Of a DNA stretch of 55,342 bases, positions 42,750 to 50,381 are shown piece after piece. Both the position numbers and the translations under genes were made by a program. This DNA comes from Candidatus Poribacteria bacterium (GTDB taxonomy: Bacteria > Poribacteria > WGA-4E > WGA-3G): NCBI GenBank assembly GCA_022394775.1, contig JAGFCB010000161.1, forward strand, positions 1-55,342. The letters run 5' to 3'. The notes beneath the pieces were generated by a model. The model was not told the DNA's origin. It searched no databases and worked only from the letters and a program-made list of their open reading frames with translations. Positions within the stretch are counted from its first letter, which is position 1; the number at the start of each line of letters is the position of its first letter.

Positions 42750-44327
42750 ATGAACACAGACCCTATCAAACTTGAACTTTACAAAAATATGCTGACTTCA
42801 GTCGCAGAAGAGATGGGTGTAACACTACAACGTACAGCGTTCTCACCCAACATCAAAGAACGGCTCGATTTTTCATGTGCTGTTTTTGATGGGACTGGAA
42901 AGATGGTCGCGCAAGCCGCACATATTCCTGTGCATCTCGGTTCTATGCCGCTCTCCGTCCTCGCAGCGATCGAACATACCGAAATGGCACCCGGAGATAT
43001 GATCGCCCTCAACGATCCGTATCGCGGTGGCACTCACTTACCCGACATTACGCTCGTCGCGCCTGTTTTTTCAGATGAAAAGACGAATAATGGAAAAGAT
43101 CGCCCTCTCTTTTTTCTCGCAAATCGCGCGCATCATGCGGATGTAGGCGGAATGACTCCTGGCTCAATGCCAATCGCAACAAGCGTAATTCAGGAAGGCA
43201 TTCGTATCCCACCGGTCAAACTTGTCCGAAGCGGTGAACTCGACACCGACCTGTGGGAATTAATCCTCTCAAACGTCCGAACTCCAGAAGAACGCCGTGG
43301 TGATATGGAAGCGCAGCTCGCAGCAAATCGCGTCGGTGAACGTCGATTGCAGGAGATAGTCACCAAATATGGCACGACAGAAATCACGGCATATATGCAG
43401 GAACTCTGCGAGTATGCAAGTCGAATGGTCCGGGCACGCCTGCAGGAAATTCCCGACGGGCGGTACGTATACGCCGATGTTCTTGACAACGACGGTATTA
43501 GCGATGAACCGATTGAAATACGGGTTGCGATTGAGATCGAAAACGATACAGCGGTCATTGATTTTACAGGCACAGCACCGCAGGCACGCGGATCTGTCAA
43601 TGCAATATACGCCATTACGCTTTCCGCAGTCTTTTACACCTTCCGATGCCTCGCGGGGGCGGACGTTCCTGCCAATGCTGGGTGTCTGGATCCGATCCGA
43701 GTTATTGCCCCTGAAGGAACCGTTGTAAACGCTAAATTTCCCGCAGCGGTTGCAGGCGGAAATGTCGAAACATCACAGCGAATCGTTGATGTCCTACTCG
43801 GTGCCTTAGCGCAAGCCTGTCCTGATCAGATTCCCGCTGCGAGTTCCGGGACGATGAATAACCTCACAATAGGCGGTTATGACACCGCACGCGGCAAGGA
43901 ATTTACCTACTACGAAACAATAGCGGGCGGGATGGGGGCACGTCCAGACCGAGATGGTATTGATGCCATCCACACGCACATGACCAACACAATGAATACA
44001 CCCATAGAGGCAATTGAGACGAATTATCCGATGCAAGTAGTGGCTTATGGAGTCAGACGCGGAACAGGCGGGACAGGGAAATACCGAGGCGGTGCGGGTG
44101 TTATCCGGGCACTGCGGCTATTGACAGACGCGGAAGTCACCATCCTTTCAGAACGCAGAACCAAAGGTCCTTACGGCTTGCAAGGGGGAGAGGCGGGGCA
44201 ATCGGGACGTAACGTGCTTGTCTCTAACGACAAAGAACATCCATTACCCGGCAAGGTCTCCATCTCTACAGACGAAGGCGATGTTATCCGAATAGAGACA
44301 CCCGGTGGCGGTGGATTTTCGTCTTAG
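42750..44327 (+). CDS. Hydantoinase B/oxoprolinase family protein
   Basis: 525 residues, the normal size of N-methylhydantoinase B subunits. Motifs are LKLELYKNML-like start (IKLELYKNML), RTAFSPNIKERLDFSCAVFD, QAAHIPVHLGSMP, LNDPYRGGTHLPDITLVAPVF, NRAHHADVGGMTPGSMP, FTGTAPQARGSVNA and the end GGTGKYRGGAGV with RTKGPYGLQGG. Such enzymes hydrolyse cyclic amides with ATP together with an A subunit, or act as acetone- or acetophenone-carboxylase subunits. No hyuA gene is next to it, so the partner must be elsewhere. The gene stands alone between two minus-strand genes. Confidence 0.88.
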   Translation: MNTDPIKLELYKNMLTSVAEEMGVTLQRTAFSPNIKERLDFSCAVFDGTGKMVAQAAHIPVHLGSMPLSVLAAIEHTEMAPGDMIALNDPYRGGTHLPDITLVAPVFSDEKTNNGKDRPLFFLANRAHHADVGGMTPGSMPIATSVIQEGIRIPPVKLVRSGELDTDLWELILSNVRTPEERRGDMEAQLAANRVGERRLQEIVTKYGTTEITAYMQELCEYASRMVRARLQEIPDGRYVYADVLDNDGISDEPIEIRVAIEIENDTAVIDFTGTAPQARGSVNAIYAITLSAVFYTFRCLAGADVPANAGCLDPIRVIAPEGTVVNAKFPAAVAGGNVETSQRIVDVLLGALAQACPDQIPAASSGTMNNLTIGGYDTARGKEFTYYETIAGGMGARPDRDGIDAIHTHMTNTMNTPIEAIETNYPMQVVAYGVRRGTGGTGKYRGGAGVIRALRLLTDAEVTILSERRTKGPYGLQGGEAGQSGRNVLVSNDKEHPLPGKVSISTDEGDVIRIETPGGGGFSS

Positions 44328-44343
44328 GAATTGGGGATTTAGG

Positions 44344-44390
44344 CGGTGTTTCTTAAAAACACCGAAATTGCTGTTTCTTCGTAAGTCCTA
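44344..44390. terminator. Hairpin after the hydantoinase gene, followed by a repeat-end motif
   Basis: CGGTGTTT (44344-44351) pairs with AAACACCG (44357-44364) around a five-base loop. T-rich sequence (CTGTTTCTTC) follows on the plus strand, a weak U-tract, 17 bases after the hydantoinase stop. The following CTTCGTAAGTCCTA (44377-44390) is one end motif of the element family seen at 2336-2461. Confidence 0.45.
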
Positions 44391-44459
44391 AATGTTATAA
44401 ACTTCTGCCCAAACATTGCAGAAGTCCCAAATTCATTCGCGGGTCTATCACACCAAATA

Positions 44460-45842
44460 TCATGTCAATGGTGCCCGAATAAAAACGACTTGCCCCGCAA
44501 AGAAAAACACAACGCTATAAAGCAAAAGGACTACCAGCAAATCAAAATGCGTTGATATTACATCAGAAAGAAAAAACTTAGGTGGGACAAAATCTGGTGG
44601 ATCCGCTTTCAATATGCGTTGCAGAATTTCATAATCTCCCGTTTCTTCAATGTAACTATTGACATGTTCGGCGTATTGGTGACGATATCGAATAACAGCA
44701 CGACGGAAATCCCATTCGCTGAGAATGCCGGTATTCGCTATATCAGTCGCTAAATAGACAAAAGCTGCTGAGGGTGAAATTAGAGAGATGGCCAGGTTCA
44801 TATCAGCTTGTGCCTCAACGGCGTTGATGAAATCTTGCCGGATTTCTGCTGCCTTACCTACGCTTAGGTTCATCTGTTTCCGCGCCGATTTCGCGCGGAT
44901 TTTGCCTACAGCTTGTTTCTCCGCATCACTCAAGGCTTCTGGATCACCGCCATGTTCCTGTATGAATTTCGCAACCTCTTCCCGGTTCTGTTGCCGAAGG
45001 TCTCCTGATAGTCTTCGCATATTCTCATGGACTTCATATACTGTGGGGGTCGGTCGCAAATAAGCGGCTAAGAATGGACTAAAGTTAGGAATCACTAAAA
45101 CCATGACGACCCATAACACCATCAAGACAGTTAGCGTCGTTTTCGGATGTTTCGTTAAACACGATCCAAAAAGCCCAAGCGCGCAAAAAACGGATATGTA
45201 AAGCAAAGCCAATAAAAAAAGAAAACAGGTTGCCGCCCAATCAGAGGGACGAAAATTCACATTCGGCATTAGGTATAAAAGCAAAATCACACCGATGAGT
45301 GCTGGCAGTAGAGAAACAATTAAACTCAGATAACTACCGACGAACTTCGCAGCCAAAAGCAAAGGACGTGAGATAGAATTAACCAACACCAACCGTAAGG
45401 TCCCGCGTCCATACTCTCCTGAAATCGTGTCATAAGTAAATACAAATGCTAACAGACTTCCGACGATGTTAAAGAAAAAAACAAAATCCAACTGAGAGAA
45501 GAGATACCGATTTGGGTTGTTAACGAATTGCCGATTGTTCTCAAATTGAGGACCCATTCCTGCTTCACTATTAGCGTTCAGGGAGAGTTCCTCATCCAAT
45601 CCTGTTGCCAAAACCCGCAATGCTGGAAGGTCTCGGTTCATCCAGTACCAACTATACTTATTGGTATACAGATGATCTTTGAGTTTGTATCCTGTATAGA
45701 GTTGACGACCCGCCCACGTCCCATCCATCACTAACATTGCTGTTGATCCGATGAGAAAAATCAGTGCCAGAATCATTGAAACTGCAAAACGTGCACTGAG
45801 GATATGGTCATGTATCTCTTTCTTGATGAGTGCCCAGAACAT
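44460..45842 (-). CDS. ABC-2 type transporter permease (second of pair)
   Basis: 460 residues. An N-terminal helix just after the FWALIKKEIHDHILSARF start and a C-terminal helix bracket a large extracytoplasmic loop (about 45-115), followed by four to five more helices. This is the DUF3526/ABC-2 permease pattern, including FTYDTISGEYGRGTLRLVLVNSISRPLLLAAKF, the coupling segment after the second helix. It starts 19 bases after the first permease and so is co-transcribed with it. Substrate unknown. A charged helical stretch near residues 270-345 is longer than in simple exporters. Confidence 0.8.
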   Translation of the reverse strand: MFWALIKKEIHDHILSARFAVSMILALIFLIGSTAMLVMDGTWAGRQLYTGYKLKDHLYTNKYSWYWMNRDLPALRVLATGLDEELSLNANSEAGMGPQFENNRQFVNNPNRYLFSQLDFVFFFNIVGSLLAFVFTYDTISGEYGRGTLRLVLVNSISRPLLLAAKFVGSYLSLIVSLLPALIGVILLLYLMPNVNFRPSDWAATCFLFLLALLYISVFCALGLFGSCLTKHPKTTLTVLMVLWVVMVLVIPNFSPFLAAYLRPTPTVYEVHENMRRLSGDLRQQNREEVAKFIQEHGGDPEALSDAEKQAVGKIRAKSARKQMNLSVGKAAEIRQDFINAVEAQADMNLAISLISPSAAFVYLATDIANTGILSEWDFRRAVIRYRHQYAEHVNSYIEETGDYEILQRILKADPPDFVPPKFFLSDVISTHFDLLVVLLLYSVVFFFAGQVVFIRAPLT

Positions 45843-45861
45843 ATTTTCCTCAATTCTGTTG

Positions 45862-47040
45862 TCATCTTACATCATAACGATGAAACGCTAAGTTTGCTCC
45901 CATGAACAACAAGATGTTCCACAAGAGGAGCAGTTGTAAATCTATCCAAACCCCAGAGAAACTACGTTCCAGTGCCTGGGGACGATGAACAAACATGTCC
46001 CATTGCCCCTCTTGTCTCACGTTCCGTTTAAGCCATGCGAAAAGTCGCCGCCGATAGTCTTGATAATCTGGTATCCCTGTCTGTGCCAGTGTCGTTGAAC
46101 CGTGGATATAAGATGCTAATGGTGAAAGCCGGGAGAGGTTTTTTCCTAACGCAATTTGGCGGTCAATTTTGGAAATGTAGGCATCGTCCATTGACCACAA
46201 TATTTCCCGTTCTTCCTCGGTGATGTCGTGTTCGGTAACAGCCTGTTCTTTCATTTGTCTATGTTCACCTTCAGACGGGGCGGGTGCAATTGTCCGCGTC
46301 GTTAAAAGCGCGAGCCTCGGTATCCATAACGTCCATATCATCCAGATGAATAGACACAAAACGAGAGAAGTTGCCTCGCGATGAACGATCGTGGAAACGA
46401 GCAAACCGAGTGTAAAGAACACGGAGAGATAGATTAAAGTAAAGCAGATGATGCCACCGAGTCGCAGAAAATGTTCACTGGAAAGTGAAACGCCAGAGAA
46501 GATATACATATAGATGAACATAAGCAGCACTGCTGGCGAGAAACTCAAAAGCAGACTGATATAGCCTCCGATCCATTTGCCTAACAGAAACGTTGATCGC
46601 CGAAGAGAATTGCTCAGCACCAACGAAAGGGTATGCGTCTCTTTTTCACCACAAATGCTATCGTACGAGAGAAAAATCGTTAGGACTGACAAGACTATAC
46701 TGACGATATAGACAAAGTCGGGCGTCTCAAAGAGTTCAAAGATGTGCCGTTCTTCACCAAAACGCATGAAAACCTGTCCGATAACGTTATATCTCGGATG
46801 AAAATTAGGGATGACCGGGCGGACTTCATTTGTTCCCTTCGCTATCAGACTCAGTGGTTGTGGAGGTCTGGAGATGCCACGCGCCACATTCGACGCTTTT
46901 TCTCGGTGTTGGTAATCATGCGACATTAAAACGATAGAAATTACACATAAGACGATACATACAATGCTTGTTAGAATATAACGCCCACTCGTGAGATTGT
47001 CAATCAGTTCGTGCTTGATTAAATTACCAAGTTGATGCAT
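45862..47040 (-). CDS. ABC-2 type transporter permease (first of pair)
   Basis: 392 residues, same family as the next gene: GNLIKHELIDNLTSGRYILTSI opening helix, extracytoplasmic loop about 45-105, then FLSYDSICGEKETHTLSLVLSNSLRRSTFLLGKW and several helices, with the last near the C-terminus. The two permeases probably form a heterodimer. No ATP-binding subunit is encoded in this operon, so it must be elsewhere. The start lies 17 bases after the sigma-factor stop, so sigma factor and permeases form one operon. Confidence 0.8.
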   Translation of the reverse strand: MHQLGNLIKHELIDNLTSGRYILTSIVCIVLCVISIVLMSHDYQHREKASNVARGISRPPQPLSLIAKGTNEVRPVIPNFHPRYNVIGQVFMRFGEERHIFELFETPDFVYIVSIVLSVLTIFLSYDSICGEKETHTLSLVLSNSLRRSTFLLGKWIGGYISLLLSFSPAVLLMFIYMYIFSGVSLSSEHFLRLGGIICFTLIYLSVFFTLGLLVSTIVHREATSLVLCLFIWMIWTLWIPRLALLTTRTIAPAPSEGEHRQMKEQAVTEHDITEEEREILWSMDDAYISKIDRQIALGKNLSRLSPLASYIHGSTTLAQTGIPDYQDYRRRLFAWLKRNVRQEGQWDMFVHRPQALERSFSGVWIDLQLLLLWNILLFMGANLAFHRYDVR

Positions 47041-47057
47041 ACGGAACTCACGTTATC

Positions 47058-48740
47058 CTACTTCTGTCCGAGAACCTTCAAAAACTCTGGATCATCCTTT
47101 ACATCCGAAAATCCGGGGGACTCAAGGAAAGACGGGTAGTAACTATCCATATAATTATAGCCCCGAACCACATAAGCATCCTGAGCGATTTTCAAATGGT
47201 GTAAAGTCTTCTCGCGGTCCTTCTCAGATGCCCAGATGCTCACAGCAAGCTGAAAGTGACTAGATTCGGTGTAATTTCCCAAATCAATAGCGACTTGTAG
47301 GGGACGTTTCGCTGCGTTATACTTCTCAGACCACACCAGACAACAACCAACGTTGTGAGCAGCGCAATAAAGCTCGTAAAGATTTACAGGAAAACCTGCA
47401 TCCAGTTTTTCCAACTCCCCTTCAATAAATGTGTTCGTTTCGGTATAGACTTGATCAAAACGATCCCAATCTTCCTGTTTGCTATACAACAGCAGTCGAA
47501 CCTCTCTCACAGCCAACCAGAATTTAAAATAAGACTTCCAACCGGGTTTACCATTGGCACGTTCTAATTTTTCTATTTCGAGAAGTGCCGCATCTAATCG
47601 GTCGTTTCTTTGTAACATCACTGCTCCGGTTCGGAGAAAATCGCAACGACTGTCCTGACTCACTTCAGGGTTTTCTAAGCGTTCAGATGCCTGATTATAA
47701 AGTTGAATCCAGTCATCAATACGACCTTCCGCTTTCCAACATCCGGCAGCGTTCAGATTAGAAATAGTTCTTAACACATATTTTTCTGACTGTTCACATG
47801 CCCAACGGTAAAGACGCGTCTGCTCTTCAATAGCTTCTCGGTTTCTTCCAGCAAATGCGAGGCTTTCGACTAACGACTTATGCGACCAATAACGCTCCGT
47901 ATCATCTGGCGCGTCATTCATATAGTTACGGAGTAGAGGTATCCGTTTTTCCATTCCGAGTTTGCCCATATACGGGTATATCTCATCAACAGCGAGATGC
48001 ACCAACTCAGGTGTGGTTTCACCCTTAAGTGCATCTTCAATCTCGTTGGATGCCTCCTTAAGAATATCCGCTCTTGATGCGGGATCAGATTTTACCTTTT
48101 CCATGAATGCATCGAAGTTGCGACGAATATCTTTCACTTTATCAGACATAATAAAATCTCCTTTGGAACCACCCGAAATCTCGCGAATTGTAGGTGCCTC
48201 CCTCTTCAACCGCTTCCGGGCGCGGTGGAGCCGACTCTTGACGGTGTTCGGCGATACACCCAAAAACTTGCTAACGTCTTCGCATGTCATACTATCGAGA
48301 TAATGAAGCGTTACAACGCTCCGTTCACCCTCCGGTAACTTTTGCAGGAGGCGTTCAACGATTTCGCGTTGCCGTTCACTCACGAATTCTTTTTGTTGTT
48401 CAGTACGGTATCGCGTATAAGCCAATTCTTCTAATTCCGCTGGTGACATTGCATCTAACGATTCCATCGGAATCCGCTTCTTTTCAAACCACGCGAAACA
48501 CTGACGAGCCGCAATCACATAAAGCCATCCGGCAAACGTATTCGGGTCTTTCAGCGTCGGCAGTTTTTCGTAAACTCTGAGGAATATATCTTGCGTGATT
48601 TCTTCAGCAATGTGGAAATCACCGATTTTCCGGTGTACGAACGCGTGGACCGGTTTTTGGTATTTCCGCACAAGTGTGCTGAACGCAGACTCGTCACCTG
48701 CCAACGTCCGTTCGATCAATTGCAGGTCATCATTTTTCAT
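47058..48740 (-). CDS. ECF sigma factor fused to a helical-repeat domain
   Basis: 560 residues. Residues about 12-88 are sigma region 2 (AFSTLVRKYQKPVHAFVHRK, HIAEEITQDIFLRVYEKL, WLYVIAARQ) and about 128-180 region 4 (ERSVVTLHYLDSMTCEDVSKFLGVSPNTVKSRLHRARKRLKR). Residues from about 198 onwards are a separate helical domain with TPR-like character (SLAFAGRNREAIEEQ, LQRNDRLDAALLEIEKL, AAKRPLQVAIDLG). At residue 198 a Met has a perfect AAAGGAG ribosome site, so the second domain might also be made alone. No anti-sigma gene is adjacent; the C-terminal domain may replace it. First gene of an operon with two ABC permeases. Confidence 0.85.
   Translation of the reverse strand: MKNDDLQLIERTLAGDESAFSTLVRKYQKPVHAFVHRKIGDFHIAEEITQDIFLRVYEKLPTLKDPNTFAGWLYVIAARQCFAWFEKKRIPMESLDAMSPAELEELAYTRYRTEQQKEFVSERQREIVERLLQKLPEGERSVVTLHYLDSMTCEDVSKFLGVSPNTVKSRLHRARKRLKREAPTIREISGGSKGDFIMSDKVKDIRRNFDAFMEKVKSDPASRADILKEASNEIEDALKGETTPELVHLAVDEIYPYMGKLGMEKRIPLLRNYMNDAPDDTERYWSHKSLVESLAFAGRNREAIEEQTRLYRWACEQSEKYVLRTISNLNAAGCWKAEGRIDDWIQLYNQASERLENPEVSQDSRCDFLRTGAVMLQRNDRLDAALLEIEKLERANGKPGWKSYFKFWLAVREVRLLLYSKQEDWDRFDQVYTETNTFIEGELEKLDAGFPVNLYELYCAAHNVGCCLVWSEKYNAAKRPLQVAIDLGNYTESSHFQLAVSIWASEKDREKTLHHLKIAQDAYVVRGYNYMDSYYPSFLESPGFSDVKDDPEFLKVLGQK
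48147..48164 (-). promoter_or_regulatory. Internal ribosome binding site and start within the sigma-factor gene
   Basis: AAAGGAG (48158-48164) is followed after 8 bases by an in-frame ATG (48147-48149, Met198). It lies exactly at the junction between the sigma domains and the helical-repeat domain. It could yield a separate 363-residue protein, or mark where two ancestral genes fused. Confidence 0.5.
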
Positions 48741-48921
48741 GCAACATCCCCTAAAATATGTTGTCTCTCAAAACGTTAAGATAGGAATTGATAACAGAAA
48801 GGTTGCATAAAATACAAGATTTAGGAAAAATTCTATCATGAAAGTGGGGAAATTTGGAGTAGGAAGTAAAATATCGCGAGCACAACTCGCTCCTAAAATT
48901 TGTTCGCTTAGTGTCAAAAAA

Positions 48922-49430
48922 CTTGAGTTGAGAATAAGCCGGATTCTGTATGCGATGATCATTCATCTGGGATGGATGTTACCATCCACCTCAAGCGGTT
49001 ACCTGAGAACGAGGCGGGCAACCTCTACATGTCCTCGATTTACCTTGCTCCAGACGGGGTTTACATAGCTCCATAAGTCACCTTATGGACTGGTGCGCTT
49101 TTACCACACCGTTTCACCTGTACAACATTCTTTTAACCATGTGCTAACTTCTTCGCCTTCGTCCGTTGTCCGAAGGCGATCTGTTTTAAAATCAATAGTC
49201 CCACTATCTGCGGAACATATCACTTGATTTTAACACAACCCATTTTTTGACAACGTCAAAAAATGAGCAAGAGGGCCCATAGTTAAAATTGTTGTAGTCT
49301 ACTTTCTGTTGCACTTTCCATAGCGTCGCCGCTCCTGGGGGTTACCCAGCATCCTGCCCTACGGAGTCCGGACTTTCCTCATCCCGAAAGTAAAACTACA
49401 ATCAGGACGCGACCATCTACTCAACTCAAG
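48922..49430 (-). ncRNA. rnpB: RNase P RNA component
   Basis: Read on the minus strand the region has the conserved cores of bacterial type A RNase P RNA: GAGGAAAGTCC (49370-49380), GGCAGGATGCTGGGTAAC nearby, ATGGAAAGTGCAACAGAAAG (about 49300-49320), GGTGAAACGGTGTGGTAA (about 49100-49118), and ACAGAATCCGGCTTAT at the 3' end (48934-48949). The ends form helix P1: CTTGAGTTGAG (5' end, 49420-49430) pairs with CTCAACTCAAG (48922-48932). That gives about 509 nt, longer than the common 350-420; the extra length includes a perfect 11-bp hairpin at 49241-49265. It removes tRNA leaders. Confidence 0.93.
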
Positions 49431-49438
49431 CCTTTCTA

Positions 49439-49722
49439 TTATAACTGAACTAACACCTTAAAGGCAACGAAATCGGAGAGTGTTTCGATAAAAGAAGAAC
49501 ACATTTTGTAAAAAATCGTATTCGCAGATACCACCAAGAACTTACTAATTTCTTCACACGTCATCTCTCCAAAGTAATACAAGGTCATCACAGTGCGTTC
49601 GCTCTCCTGTAACTTTGCAAGCAACTGTTTAACAACTCTTTGATGTGCCTCAGCCGCGGTTTTTGCCTATTCATCTGCTTTAGAGGCTAAACTTTTGCCT
49701 TCAATTCGGCGTAGTCTGCCAT
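49439..49722 (-). pseudogene. Decayed ECF-sigma-like fragment
   Basis: The stretch starts at ATG 49722 with MADYAELKAKV and a stop; continuing in the next frame gives SLASKADE, another stop, then AKTAAEAHQRVVKQLLAKLQESERTVMTLYYFGEMTCEEISKFLVVSANT. The last part matches sigma region 4 of the intact gene at 47058 (LLQKLPEGERSVVTLHYLDSMTCEDVSKFLGVSPNTV), but then it departs into unrelated residues where KSRLHRARKRL should be. So it has at least one frameshift, one nonsense codon and a lost C-terminus. The ATG lies five bases after the hicA stop. Confidence 0.6.
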
Positions 49723-49726
49723 TTGA

Positions 49727-49918
49727 CTACGGAGGTGGGATTTTTAAATCTTTACAGATTTTTTCAACAAGCCACTTGCCAATCTCATTATGGCGAGGCA
49801 CAGCAGTTGAAATTTGTCCACCTAAATGCGACTTACCCCACTGTGAGTGCCGGCCTCCCTCGCGAATGAAATAACAACCGTGCTTTCTGAGATGCCTAAC
49901 TAACGCTCTCCGTTTCAT
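49727..49918 (-). CDS. hicA: HicA-type toxin
   Basis: 63 residues, normal size. The N-terminus KRRALVRHLRKHGCYFIREGGRHSQW carries the G-x-x-H motif with the catalytic His of HicA mRNA interferases, followed by STAVPRHNEIGKWLVEKICKDLKI, the conserved strand and C-terminal helix. HicA degrades mRNA in a ribosome-independent way when not held by HicB. The start overlaps the hicB stop by four bases (49915-49918), so the antitoxin is made first. Confidence 0.88.
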   Translation of the reverse strand: MKRRALVRHLRKHGCYFIREGGRHSQWGKSHLGGQISTAVPRHNEIGKWLVEKICKDLKIPPP

Positions 49919-50127
49919 ATCTGGATAATGATTTCCTCATGGTCAAATTTCGCAGCCTTGATAGCCTCTTTACGATTGTATTCTATCATTTCGAGAAGCG
50001 TAATCCGTAGTGATTCAAGTAATTCGTCCTTGGTCCGTTCTTGGCCATTTACGCCCGGAATTTCTTGTATCCAGCCGATCCACCAACCTTCGTCTTGTTG
50101 GATAACAGCGGTATAGACTTGCTTCAT
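49915..50127 (-). CDS. hicB: HicB-type antitoxin
   Basis: 70 residues of the short HicB form: YTAVIQQDEGWWIGWIQEIPGVNGQERTKDELLESLRITLLEMIEYNRKEA, the partial RNase H-like fold that binds and masks HicA. No DNA-binding domain is fused, so self-repression, if any, must come from the complex or another factor. A very strong AAGGAGGAG precedes the ATG. It forms a bicistronic operon with hicA. Confidence 0.88.
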   Translation of the reverse strand: MKQVYTAVIQQDEGWWIGWIQEIPGVNGQERTKDELLESLRITLLEMIEYNRKEAIKAAKFDHEEIIIQI

Positions 50128-50278
50128 TAGTTCGCTCCTCCTTTAAGATGTAATGTAACAAGTGTAGCACGAAGTCATAGCAAAATCAATTTGAAATATA
50201 GACTACAAAACAAGGAAAAACCGCTTTCTACATATCTGCAATACAGTGGATGTTGTAGGAAAGTTGACAGAAAATGAA

Positions 50279-50308
50279 AAAGCCACCGAGTCCATTTTCA
50301 CGGTGGCT
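50279..50308 (-). terminator. Rho-independent terminator, distal of a tandem pair
   Basis: On the minus strand AGCCACCG pairs with CGGTGGCT around a 12-base loop, and TTTTTCATTTT follows. It lies downstream of nrdJ and of the first terminator and ensures that transcription ends before hicBA. Confidence 0.8.
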
Positions 50309-50323
50309 TGAAAAAATAAAAAA

Positions 50324-50369
50324 CCAGAGCCATTCAAAGCTATTCCCTTCTGCTTTTGAATGACTCTGG
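50324..50369 (-). terminator. Rho-independent terminator of nrdJ
   Basis: CCAGAGxCATTCAAA pairs with TTTGAATGxCTCTGG with one mismatch (a 15-base stem) on the minus strand, followed at once by TTTTTTATTTTTT (50310-50323). It is 13 bases downstream of the nrdJ stop. Confidence 0.9.
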
Positions 50370-50381
50370 CACATACAACCT

